Source: Asaia bogorensis
Lineage (GTDB): Bacteria > Pseudomonadota > Alphaproteobacteria > Acetobacterales > Acetobacteraceae
Assembly (NCBI RefSeq): GCF_900465345.1
Contig: NZ_UEGO01000035.1
Span: forward strand, 50,165 to 114,164
Direction of reading: 5' to 3'
DNA: 64,000 nt
Numbering within the stretch: position 1 is the stretch's first letter; every line of letters starts with the position of its first letter. The position numbers and the translations under genes were made by a program. Shown in pieces: positions 46,601 through 53,688 of the stretch. A model generated the notes under the pieces. That model was not told the DNA's origin, ran no database searches, and was given only the letters and a program-made list of their open reading frames with translations.

Positions 46601-46763
46601 TGCCGGGGCCGAAGTCGAGCGCCCTCTGGCGAGCGTGGTGATTGGAGGGCTGATCACATCAACCCTCCTGACCCTGCTTGTGCTGCCGCTGCTCTATGCG
46701 CGGTTCTTCAGCCGGGAGGATGCGTCGTTTCCGGCGCAGGAGGCCGATCAGCCCATGCGGTGA
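43668..46763 (+). CDS. Heavy-metal RND efflux transporter (CzcA-like)
   Basis: This 1031-residue inner-membrane proton antiporter has the twelve-helix, two-half RND layout of the heavy-metal branch. The helix-4 signature reads DFGMIVDGSLVVVEH (residues 392-406), with the acidic residues D392, D398 and E405. That is the DFGxxxDG form of pumps for divalent ions such as Co, Zn, Cd or Ni, and not the form of copper/silver CusA pumps. Its last 16 bases overlap the convergent VOC gene. A CsoR/RcnR-type sensor heads the operon. Confidence 0.93.
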   Translation: MWEFLQRSKLAVLALCAMLVLAGLMVVPGLPVEPVPDISPQQVLVSVTSPGLATEEVEKQITFPLEASLTGLPDLIDLRSVSRTGLSVVYLQFSDTSNLDLDRTRVNERLQKAREAIAVPVSVAMGPLATGMGEIMQMQIDGDGRYSPLDLNRLMTWSVAPQLRLLPGVADVNVNGGAEETYTLTLDPARLRAHDIALDRIYAAIESNNASSGGGWISRGAEQQVVVGRALVGSLADFGAIPVAMGANGLAIRLRDLGRVSFEARLRLGAVTRDGRGEIVNGVVLMQKGASSNATLDAIDAALPAIQQTLPPGVTLKPFYRRSTLTDETIRTIKENLVLGACLVFVTLLVVLGNWRAALVIVSVIPVSLVMAFVGMRVFGISANLLSLGAIDFGMIVDGSLVVVEHLMVERARNRSGESLDSLAIHTVCTVLRPVSFAIFVIIMVYLPILTLQGVEGRMFRPMAQTIIMGLVTSLIYCFAVVPILSALLMRHAPQDRETRVVQYLRRRYEPALDWCAAHTRSVFMGTACIFLLALVLASRLGGEFVPQLEEGALVVNAMRLPSASLPTVLASATQEERLLRSFPEVETVVSNTGTAAIPTDPMGTNETDSFVFLRPRHQWRAGMTQSKLVSAMSAKLSHDLPDAAYSFTQPIEMRMDDLLSGVRTQLAISVYGDDLSMLDKLAARLVSVIASVPGAADVAQQGEGTVAYLHIDINRDASARLGVAVPEILSTIEAVGGHIGRPVIIDNALIPTQIRFAGGAVASAARIGGLQIRREDGHGWVLLKDVAHITVDETTARIDRDSLRRRVIVQANVRGRDVKSFVLAAQAKVGASLHLPPGYRLEWAGQFRNLDSAMTRLAQVVPVALVLIFVFLVLALGSPRAALLVFINLPIAATGGIFALAIRGLPFSIAAGIGFIALFGVAILNGVVLVSQIRDYRLTGMGAAEAAFAAAKARFRPVLATASVASLGFFPMAFSGSAGAEVERPLASVVIGGLITSTLLTLLVLPLLYARFFSREDASFPAQEADQPMR

Positions 46764-47128
46764 AGGGCGCAGAGCTTGTTGCCGTAGGGATCGCGCAGAT
46801 AGGCGAGATAGAGCGTGCCGATCGCGGATTCACGCGGGCCGGGGGGATTTTCGATGCTGGTGCCGCCATGCGCGACACCGGCCTTGTGCCAGGCATCGAC
46901 AGCCTCGGGCGAGTCCGCCTTGAAACCGATCGTTCCGCCATTGGCGCCGGTTGCCGGTTCGCCATTCAGCGGCGTGGTGATCATGAGCCTGCCACCATCA
47001 TGCGTATAGAACAGGCGGTTCGGGGGCATGATCTCACCCGGCGGACAACCAAGCGCGCCCAGAGCGGCGTCGTAAAACGCTTTCGAGGCTTCGAGGTCGT
47101 CACTGCCTATCGTGATATGACTGAACAT
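46748..47128 (-). CDS. VOC-family (glyoxalase/bleomycin-resistance fold) protein
   Basis: A 126-residue single-domain vicinal-oxygen-chelate protein. It begins MFSHITIGSDDLEASKAFYDAAL and ends YLAYLRDPYGNKLCALH, both typical, with the likely metal ligands His4 and an acidic or polar partner near the end. The start has GGAGAGAGAG upstream. The substrate is unknown; many such proteins are simply annotated as glyoxalase-like. Confidence 0.88.
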   Translation of the reverse strand: MFSHITIGSDDLEASKAFYDAALGALGCPPGEIMPPNRLFYTHDGGRLMITTPLNGEPATGANGGTIGFKADSPEAVDAWHKAGVAHGGTSIENPPGPRESAIGTLYLAYLRDPYGNKLCALHRMG

Positions 47129-47313
47129 GAACTCTCTCTCCTGCTGATGAACCCGGCATCCGAGGGCGCCTTTGACGGGTTCCCTCCACCATCCGGGGGC
47201 AGAAGGCTCTGCCGCATGGGAGGATCGGGAGATCGGGCAGGGCTGTCAATCCGGCCCCCCAGCCCGCTTTGCAGGCGCGCGGTGCAGGCAAGCGGAAGCG
47301 GGGTCTATACGGC

Positions 47314-47344
47314 AAAAAGGCCGGGAGCGTTTCCACTCCCGGCC
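47314..47344 (-). terminator. Intrinsic terminator of the TonB receptor gene
   Basis: On the minus strand, GGCCGGGAG, an eight-base loop and CTCCCGGCC are followed by TTTTT. It lies about 40 bases beyond the stop of the receptor gene. Confidence 0.8.
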
Positions 47345-47384
47345 TGAGCAGGCGATTTGCGATGTGAGGCTTGTCGCTGTGCGG

Positions 47385-49937
47385 TCAGAGGCTCGCGCTG
47401 ACGCGCCCGAAATAATAGCCGCCGGTGAAGGGCACCTGATTGGAGAACTGGTCGTACATCGAACCACCCGCCGGGACGAGGTTGCCCGGAAGACGACGGG
47501 GGCGGACATTGAATACGTTATTCACACCAATCGAGGCATGGACGCGCGAGGTGATCTTGTAACCGACCTCCAGATCGGTCAGCCAGCGCGGGGTGTTCTT
47601 GAACTGGCCGAAGCAGGAATTGGAGTAGCGCAGGGCACCACCGCTGGCACAGGTTGCCGAGGCCGGGGTCCAGTCCTGATAGGTCATCATGTTGGTGGTT
47701 TCGCCATAACGGCTTTGGCGGATATTCACATCCCATTTGCCGATGGTCCACAGCGCGTTGAGAATGATCTTGCTGCGCGGTGTGGCGGTGGTGATATAGG
47801 CGATGGTCTGCTCGTTCAGCAGCGGCTTGCCGATGGTCGAAATGCCGTTGTGATGCAAGCGTGTGCGGTTGAGATTGAAGGCGGCAGTCAAAGCCAGATT
47901 GCCGTAATCATGCATACGCACCAGATAATCGGCCTTGATGTCCAGCCCCTGCGTGCGCGTGCTGGCACCATTCGAGAGGAAATAAGCCGAAGACGCTGCA
48001 GCATTGGTGGCCGTCGGAGAGACATCGAAACCGAAGGACCGTATTGCTTCGAGTGCCTGCGCTCCGCGCACCGTACCACCCTGTACGATACGGTCACGCA
48101 AATTGATCTGGTACACATCGGCCTCGACATGCAGGCCGCGCACCGGTTCCATGGTGAAACCGGCACTGGCGTTGACCGAGCGTTCCGGCTTCAGACCCTG
48201 CGCACCGAGCGACCGGGCGGCTGCGGATTCCACCGGCAGCTGACCGCCGACACTGCCTGTGCCGGCGAAGATATTCAGACGGCTGAAATGCGATTCCTGA
48301 AGTGTTGGCGCGCGGAACCCGTTGGCGATGGTGCCACGCAGCGCGAAGCGTCTGGTGAAATCATAGCGCGCTGAAAGCTTGCCGTTTTCGGTGTTCTCGG
48401 TGTCGGTATAATATTCATAGCGACCCGCGACATCGATGGAGAGCTTGCGTGTGGGGCGGAACGTTGCATCGACATAGGCCGAATAGATATTGCGATACCA
48501 AGTGCCTGCCGATTGCGGCGGAATACCGGCATGTTCCACCGGACCGCCATCGAGATAGGATTCAGGATTGCCGGAGATGATCTGATAGGAGTCCAGGCGG
48601 TGTTCGCCGCCGAAAGCCAGACTGACCGGCATGGACCAGATATTGAAGCCGCGACGCAGGTCGAGATTATTCGTCCATTGCGTATTTTTCTGGGTGTAGT
48701 CCCAGAATTTGCTCGGTGAGTAACCTGTGCGGGCCAGTTCGCCCAGATTGACGTTGTCGCGAATGCTGATGCGCGAATTATCGCCGCCATAGACGGTCGA
48801 GAGATTCCAGTCGAAGCCGAACAGGTTTTCGCCCTTGATCCCGAGTTCGGCGGCATAATCCAGCTCGTCATCGCCGGTGATGGGGCGCAGCTCCTCGATC
48901 CCCGCAGCCGGGACGACATAGGGGTATTTATAGGCCATCATATCGGCATGACGGTAGGCGAGCGTGGCCTGACCGTATAATTCGATTCCTTCGGCGAGAG
49001 GTTTGCCGAAATTAAGTGCAAAATTCTCACGTGTTTCGCGCGGTGTGCTCAGATAATCGGTCTTGCGGCCACGCCAGCTCTCCGATCCAGGTTTGACGCC
49101 CACAAAATAGTTCCTGGTATCGGCGCCGGCCGGCCAGTATCCCAGCAGGGCGTGATCCGGCCCCCAGGCTATGGCATGTTCGGTGTGATAAAACTGCGCG
49201 CCCAGATGGACATAACCATCCCTGCCAAGCTTGAACCCGCCATCGGCATCAAGCTGATATTGCTCACCACTGCCCAGATAGGCATTGGCGCCACCCTGTG
49301 CGCTGAGATTCAGGCCATGGTCCTTTTTCTTGGTGATGATATTGACCACACCGGCGATGGCATCAGAGCCATACATCGCGGCAGCGCCATCTTCGAGCAC
49401 CTCGATATGGTCGATCATGTTGCCAGCCAGCATGTTCAGATCGACGCCTGACGAGGCAAATTGCGGCCCCGGCTTCTGCACGATATTGGCGGTGGAATGA
49501 CGGCGCTTGCCATCGACTAGAACCAGCGTCTCGTTCGGCCCCAGACCACGCATCTGGATGGATGATACCAGCGAGTTGGTATTGGACCCTCGTGCGCTCA
49601 TGGTGATGGAGGGATAGGTGCGCGTCAGCGCATTGGCGACGTTCAGCTCGCCCGAGCGCTCCAGCGTCTTGGAGGAGATCACCACGACGGGGCTGATGCT
49701 CTGGCGGGCCTTTACATGGCTTTCACGCGTGCCTGTCACGACCACCTGCTCGGCATCGTCCGCGCTTTTGACGAATTTGTTTTTCTTCGTCAGGGCCGTG
49801 GTCTTGTCGGCTTTTTTCTGTGCGACGTCCTGCGCCTCGGTGGCGCTTGCGGCATCGGCGGCGCGGCTCAAGAAGGGCGTGCAGGCAGTCGTTGCAACGA
49901 GGAACAGGGCAAGTCTTTTCACCGGTCTCTCCGACAC
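47385..49937 (-). CDS. TonB-dependent outer-membrane receptor
   Basis: This 850-residue protein would import a metal chelate, vitamin or other small molecule through the outer membrane, driven by TonB. A signal peptide (KRLALFLVATTACTPFLSRAADA) is followed by the TonB box EQVVVTGTR (about residues 63-71), the plug with MRGLGPNETLVLVDGKRRH and EVLEDGAAAMYGSDAIAGVVNIITKK, and a 22-strand barrel ending in aromatic-rich YYFGRVSASL. It starts with GTG at 49937, or GTG at 49922, which has GGAGAG close upstream. No ligand-specific neighbour is present. Confidence 0.92.
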   Translation of the reverse strand: MSERPVKRLALFLVATTACTPFLSRAADAASATEAQDVAQKKADKTTALTKKNKFVKSADDAEQVVVTGTRESHVKARQSISPVVVISSKTLERSGELNVANALTRTYPSITMSARGSNTNSLVSSIQMRGLGPNETLVLVDGKRRHSTANIVQKPGPQFASSGVDLNMLAGNMIDHIEVLEDGAAAMYGSDAIAGVVNIITKKKDHGLNLSAQGGANAYLGSGEQYQLDADGGFKLGRDGYVHLGAQFYHTEHAIAWGPDHALLGYWPAGADTRNYFVGVKPGSESWRGRKTDYLSTPRETRENFALNFGKPLAEGIELYGQATLAYRHADMMAYKYPYVVPAAGIEELRPITGDDELDYAAELGIKGENLFGFDWNLSTVYGGDNSRISIRDNVNLGELARTGYSPSKFWDYTQKNTQWTNNLDLRRGFNIWSMPVSLAFGGEHRLDSYQIISGNPESYLDGGPVEHAGIPPQSAGTWYRNIYSAYVDATFRPTRKLSIDVAGRYEYYTDTENTENGKLSARYDFTRRFALRGTIANGFRAPTLQESHFSRLNIFAGTGSVGGQLPVESAAARSLGAQGLKPERSVNASAGFTMEPVRGLHVEADVYQINLRDRIVQGGTVRGAQALEAIRSFGFDVSPTATNAAASSAYFLSNGASTRTQGLDIKADYLVRMHDYGNLALTAAFNLNRTRLHHNGISTIGKPLLNEQTIAYITTATPRSKIILNALWTIGKWDVNIRQSRYGETTNMMTYQDWTPASATCASGGALRYSNSCFGQFKNTPRWLTDLEVGYKITSRVHASIGVNNVFNVRPRRLPGNLVPAGGSMYDQFSNQVPFTGGYYFGRVSASL

Positions 49938-51177
49938 GTGTCTTGGATGTAACGTGTCGCAAAAGCGTTACCGGGGGCATCTGAGTAAAGTTAAGCTTTT
50001 GTGGCAATATGTCGAAATATTTCTATTATATTATTATCTATTTCCATAAATCGTTAGTGAATTATGGGCGTATTTGTATTCATGAAATATGATTTTTATA
50101 AGTATGTATCTCGCAAGTAATTGTTATAATTTAGTAGGTGTCAATAAACCATAACATGGACTGGTGCTGTGCGGCCAAGGTAGAGCCTTTGCATTGCGTG
50201 TTATCTTTATCGCCTGTCTGGTGACGGTCTGTCACACGAGTGCCAGAGGGGGCGGAGCGCAGGACGCCGGGAAGTATGCCACTACTTTATAAATATATTT
50301 TTATTCCGGTTCGCGATCGGATTGCTCTGGTTATTGCGCATGAAGCAGACGCGTTATGGCTTCATGCTGTGTCATGAACTTGTCATCAAGCCAATTCGGC
50401 AATCCGACAGGCAATGGCCCCGAGACAGCCCATGATCATCAAGTTTTCCGATCAATTGCATATATGCAAACGAAGCAGGCGCGCGGAAATGTGGTGGCGA
50501 CGAGGACGCGATCGGGAGATACGGGGAAAGAACGCGTCATGTCATGTCGTGACACGCCTTCAAGGCGTAAGCCTGTCGGCTGGATGCAGTTTCAATGTTT
50601 GCGAGCATCGAGGCCTGAGGGGCAGGGTTTGGCAGCCTTGCCTGGCTCGGAATTCGGGGGCATCGCCGGATCCATGCACTTTCGGTTCGGATTGGGTCAG
50701 GGTGATACCCGTGAAGCTGCAACTGGACGATTTTATCGGGGCCTTTCATCGCGCGCTCGCGTACTGAAAGCCTTGGCGAATTCCTCTTCGCACCATCTGG
50801 CGCGTGGCAGCGAAGACCTTGTGGTTTGACGGCAATGATACGGCACCATGCGTCCCGATCTGGAGCGTAGCAGCTGAAGGCTTGGTCATGCCGCACCATG
50901 TGGTGTCCACCATTCGATCTGGTATCATGGAGTAACGGCGCGTCAGCAGTCTCTCCTCTGCCTCTCAGATGCAGCGTGGCGGGCTTTCAAGGTCATCGGG
51001 CTGTCATCACCGATTTGTTACAGGATGCTTCCTGCTTCGCAGGGGAAGATAATCCGACAGTGAGACGTAAGCCCGATCGCCCGCCCGCCTCATGTTCTGG
51101 CAAGAATTGTTACAAAAGACCCGGTGTATAGCTGATCCTGGTCTTGATAGTATCGAGGTGAAGTTTCAGAGGAAAAA
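49938..51177. other. 1.24-kb non-coding stretch, strongly AT-rich in its left part
   Basis: Between the leftward receptor gene and the rightward glycosyltransferase gene I see no recognisable gene. The part from about 50000 to 50160 is roughly two-thirds A+T, unlike the GC-rich surroundings, and contains a TATAAT word at 50125-50130. A second AT-rich patch lies near 50280-50310. The right half returns to normal composition and has short open frames on both strands (for example 50356-50829) without protein-like sequence. It may be a decayed insertion or a regulatory region. Confidence 0.5.
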
Positions 51178-51894
51178 ATGGCAGAAGCACCAATCCTGAG
51201 CATAATAATACCGTGCTACTGTGAAGAACAGAATGTCAGGCCTCTCATCAATGCGCTGGAAAAAACCCTCGGCGGCATCGCATGGGAAATCATTTTCGTT
51301 GATGACAATTCACCAGATGGCACGATCCATACGGTCCGAAACATTGCTGCCCTGGACCAAAGGGTGCGTGGCATCGTCCGTATTGGACGTCGTGGTTTGT
51401 CGTCAGCTGTGACCGAGGGGATATTATCCTCATCCGCAACGTTCGTCGCGGTCATGGATGGCGATCTTCAGCACGATGAGTCATGCCTTCTCCCTATGCT
51501 GGCTGCTGTGCAGGATGATCACTATGATCTCGCCGTTGCCAGTCGGCATGTTCTGGGGGGCGACAGTGGAGGGCTTTCGGGCTTCTGGCGTCGTTCCATT
51601 TCCCGTCTGGGCAATCTTGTGGCCATGTCGGCGTCGGCCCCGATCAATGATCCGATGAGCGGCTTTTTTCTCATGCGGCAGCGGGATTTCGAGGCGCTGG
51701 CTCCTCGTCTGACCGGGCATGGCTTCAAGATCTTGTTTGAGATCATCATGACGAGCCCGAAATCACTGCGGATCAAGGAGTGTCCCATGATTTTCCGGGA
51801 GCGTGCCCATGGCGAAAGCAAGATGACGCCAAGGGTCATCGGCCAGTTCTTCCTCGCTCTGGTCGAAATAAAGATACGAAACGCCTTCAGGTGA
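51178..51894 (+). CDS. Family 2 glycosyltransferase, dolichol-phosphate mannose synthase-like
   Basis: This 238-residue GT2 enzyme would transfer a sugar from a nucleotide donor to a polyprenyl phosphate at the inner face of the membrane. The nucleotide-binding FVDDNSPDGT and the metal-binding MDGDLQHDE are visible, and NDPMSGFFLMRQ...GFKILFEII and ERAHGESKM match the DPM1-like branch. It has no C-terminal membrane helices. A triple ATA codon run near residues 8-10 is unusual for this genome. It is followed after 25 bases by a GT-C-type membrane transferase, its likely partner. Confidence 0.9.
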   Translation: MAEAPILSIIIPCYCEEQNVRPLINALEKTLGGIAWEIIFVDDNSPDGTIHTVRNIAALDQRVRGIVRIGRRGLSSAVTEGILSSSATFVAVMDGDLQHDESCLLPMLAAVQDDHYDLAVASRHVLGGDSGGLSGFWRRSISRLGNLVAMSASAPINDPMSGFFLMRQRDFEALAPRLTGHGFKILFEIIMTSPKSLRIKECPMIFRERAHGESKMTPRVIGQFFLALVEIKIRNAFR

Positions 51895-51919
51895 TCACGT
51901 CAGTCGAAGGGGTGTTCCC

Positions 51920-53434
51920 GTGAAGCAACCGATCAGAACCCTTGCTGGATATTATCCGCATATCTTCCTGCTGTTTGCGGCCTTTGCAATACGGTTCATG
52001 ACATTGGGGAATCCCATCCTTGAATGGGATGAGGAGTTCTATCTCTTTGGCGGGGGGCGCCTTCTGCAGGGCCATCTGCCTTACGTCGATTTTTGGGATC
52101 GCAAACCGATCGGGTTGTTTCTCCTTTATGCGGTCTTTCATCTCTTTGGCGCCTATCGGGTCATCGCCTATCAAATCGGGGCACTGCTTGCCCTGTGGGG
52201 CACAGCGCTTCTGATACGTCGCATGGCGTTGAAGATTGCTCCCGCCAGTGGAGCACTGGTTGCGGCGCTTGTTTATGAAATCTGGCCCACCCTTGCGCAG
52301 GGTGAAGGCGGCCAATCACCTGTTTTCTATAATCTCCTGGTCGCTGGTGCGATGTGTCTCATTCTGGATCACCTGCGTGATTTCGAGGGGAGCGACCGAA
52401 AGCGCTGCAGAAATATCGGCGTTCTGGTCATGCTCCTGTTCGGAGTGGCAATCCAGATAAAATATACAGTTGTTTTCGAAGGGATATTTGCCGGTTTATT
52501 CTTGATATATAAGGAGATCAGATCCGGTGCGGGCATCCGGTCTGTTATGCTCGACTCTGTTATCTGGATCTTTTTTGCAGTCCTGCCTACCGTCGCTGCG
52601 GTCCTTTTTTATGTGTCGATCGGCTATGGGCATGAATGGGTATTTTCCAACATCTCATCAGTCTTTCTGAGATCGACCGAAAGTCATCAGATCATTGCAG
52701 AGAGGTTGATCAAGATCTCACGTCTCCTGGCACCGTTTTTCTTGATCATGGTCATGAACTTCCTTTCCCGGAAAAATTTCTCGCAGCAGCAGGCGCCTTA
52801 TGTCTCATTCCTGACTATGTGGTCGGCCGTCGCGTTTGGGGCATTCGCAATCTTCGGGACCTGGTACATCCATTATATCCTTCCCATTCTCGTCCCGTTC
52901 TCCATTCAGGTCGCCCCCCTCTTCTACAATCAGCTCGGCCGCAATCTGGCCTGGTTCATCGCCATTGTCGGAATCATGGCCTCGCAGTTGGGCAGTTTGA
53001 AGCATCTGAGGTCCAGTGGTGGGAAGGAGCTTTTCCTGACGCTTGAGAAAAGCGTGGATTATGGAAAATCCGGTTGTATCTTCGTCTATAGCGGCCCTGT
53101 CGAGCTTTATGATGCTTTGCCATACTGCCGATTGACGTCGCATCCATTTCCTTCCCATTTCGGTCTTCAGCGCGAGGCCGGTGCTACCGGAATGGACCCT
53201 CTGGCGGAATTGCGCTCCGTTCTCGCGCAGAAACCCGCTTATATCATCAGTCAGGAGCCGGAAGCTGCCGGGGAGAACAAGACAGTGCGGAACGCGCTGT
53301 ATGAGGCGCTCTCCCGGGATTATGTCAGAATCTACAGCTGGACCCCCAGATCCCATCGCAGGGTGCTCTCTGTCTATAGACGGAGCACGGATGTCATTAA
53401 GCCGGTTCCGGTCCCTGGGCCTCTCCCGCAATAA
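51920..53434 (+). CDS. Polyprenyl-phosphate-sugar-dependent membrane glycosyltransferase (GT39/ArnT-like)
   Basis: The 504-residue protein has about ten to twelve membrane helices and the GT-C signature of an acidic pair in the first external loop (EWDEEFYLFGG), then LPYVDFWDRKPIGLFLLYAVFHLFG. Such enzymes take a sugar from a lipid-phosphate carrier and attach it to a protein or lipid outside the cytoplasmic membrane; the preceding GT2 protein would charge that carrier. It starts with GTG after GAAGGGG. The C-terminal part is periplasmic and not similar to any domain I know. The acceptor is unknown. Confidence 0.82.
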   Translation: MKQPIRTLAGYYPHIFLLFAAFAIRFMTLGNPILEWDEEFYLFGGGRLLQGHLPYVDFWDRKPIGLFLLYAVFHLFGAYRVIAYQIGALLALWGTALLIRRMALKIAPASGALVAALVYEIWPTLAQGEGGQSPVFYNLLVAGAMCLILDHLRDFEGSDRKRCRNIGVLVMLLFGVAIQIKYTVVFEGIFAGLFLIYKEIRSGAGIRSVMLDSVIWIFFAVLPTVAAVLFYVSIGYGHEWVFSNISSVFLRSTESHQIIAERLIKISRLLAPFFLIMVMNFLSRKNFSQQQAPYVSFLTMWSAVAFGAFAIFGTWYIHYILPILVPFSIQVAPLFYNQLGRNLAWFIAIVGIMASQLGSLKHLRSSGGKELFLTLEKSVDYGKSGCIFVYSGPVELYDALPYCRLTSHPFPSHFGLQREAGATGMDPLAELRSVLAQKPAYIISQEPEAAGENKTVRNALYEALSRDYVRIYSWTPRSHRRVLSVYRRSTDVIKPVPVPGPLPQ

Positions 53435-53649
53435 GAATGATCATGGTCTCGCAAAGACATGGAAGAGCCATATTCCGGTCGCATCTCCATTAACTTGTTT
53501 CCCCTGAGCGGGGCGCATTCCTGGGTGCCTGCATTTCAGGTGGCGTCACAGGCGGTCGCCCCGTCATTCGCTGGCTATCACCTTTCAGGACAGTGCGGCG
53601 TGGTCATCGCGCTGATTTTGCGATTTGCAAATTGGCGCATGTTATGGAT

Positions 53650-53664
53650 TGATACATTATATCA
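53650..53664. promoter_or_regulatory. TGATA-N5-TATCA inverted repeat before the S46 peptidase gene
   Basis: A perfect 5-5-5 inverted repeat lies 24 bases upstream of the start codon, inside an AT-rich patch that probably contains the promoter. It could be an operator; no regulator adjoins it. Confidence 0.3.
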
Positions 53665-53688
53665 TCATCCAGAGCCGAGCTGCTGCCC

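Noticed and set aside
50356..50899. Frames of 157 and 120 codons on opposite strands in the AT-rich gap
   Set aside because: They overlap each other, resemble no family, and have no ribosome binding site. A decayed insertion is possible but I could not identify one.
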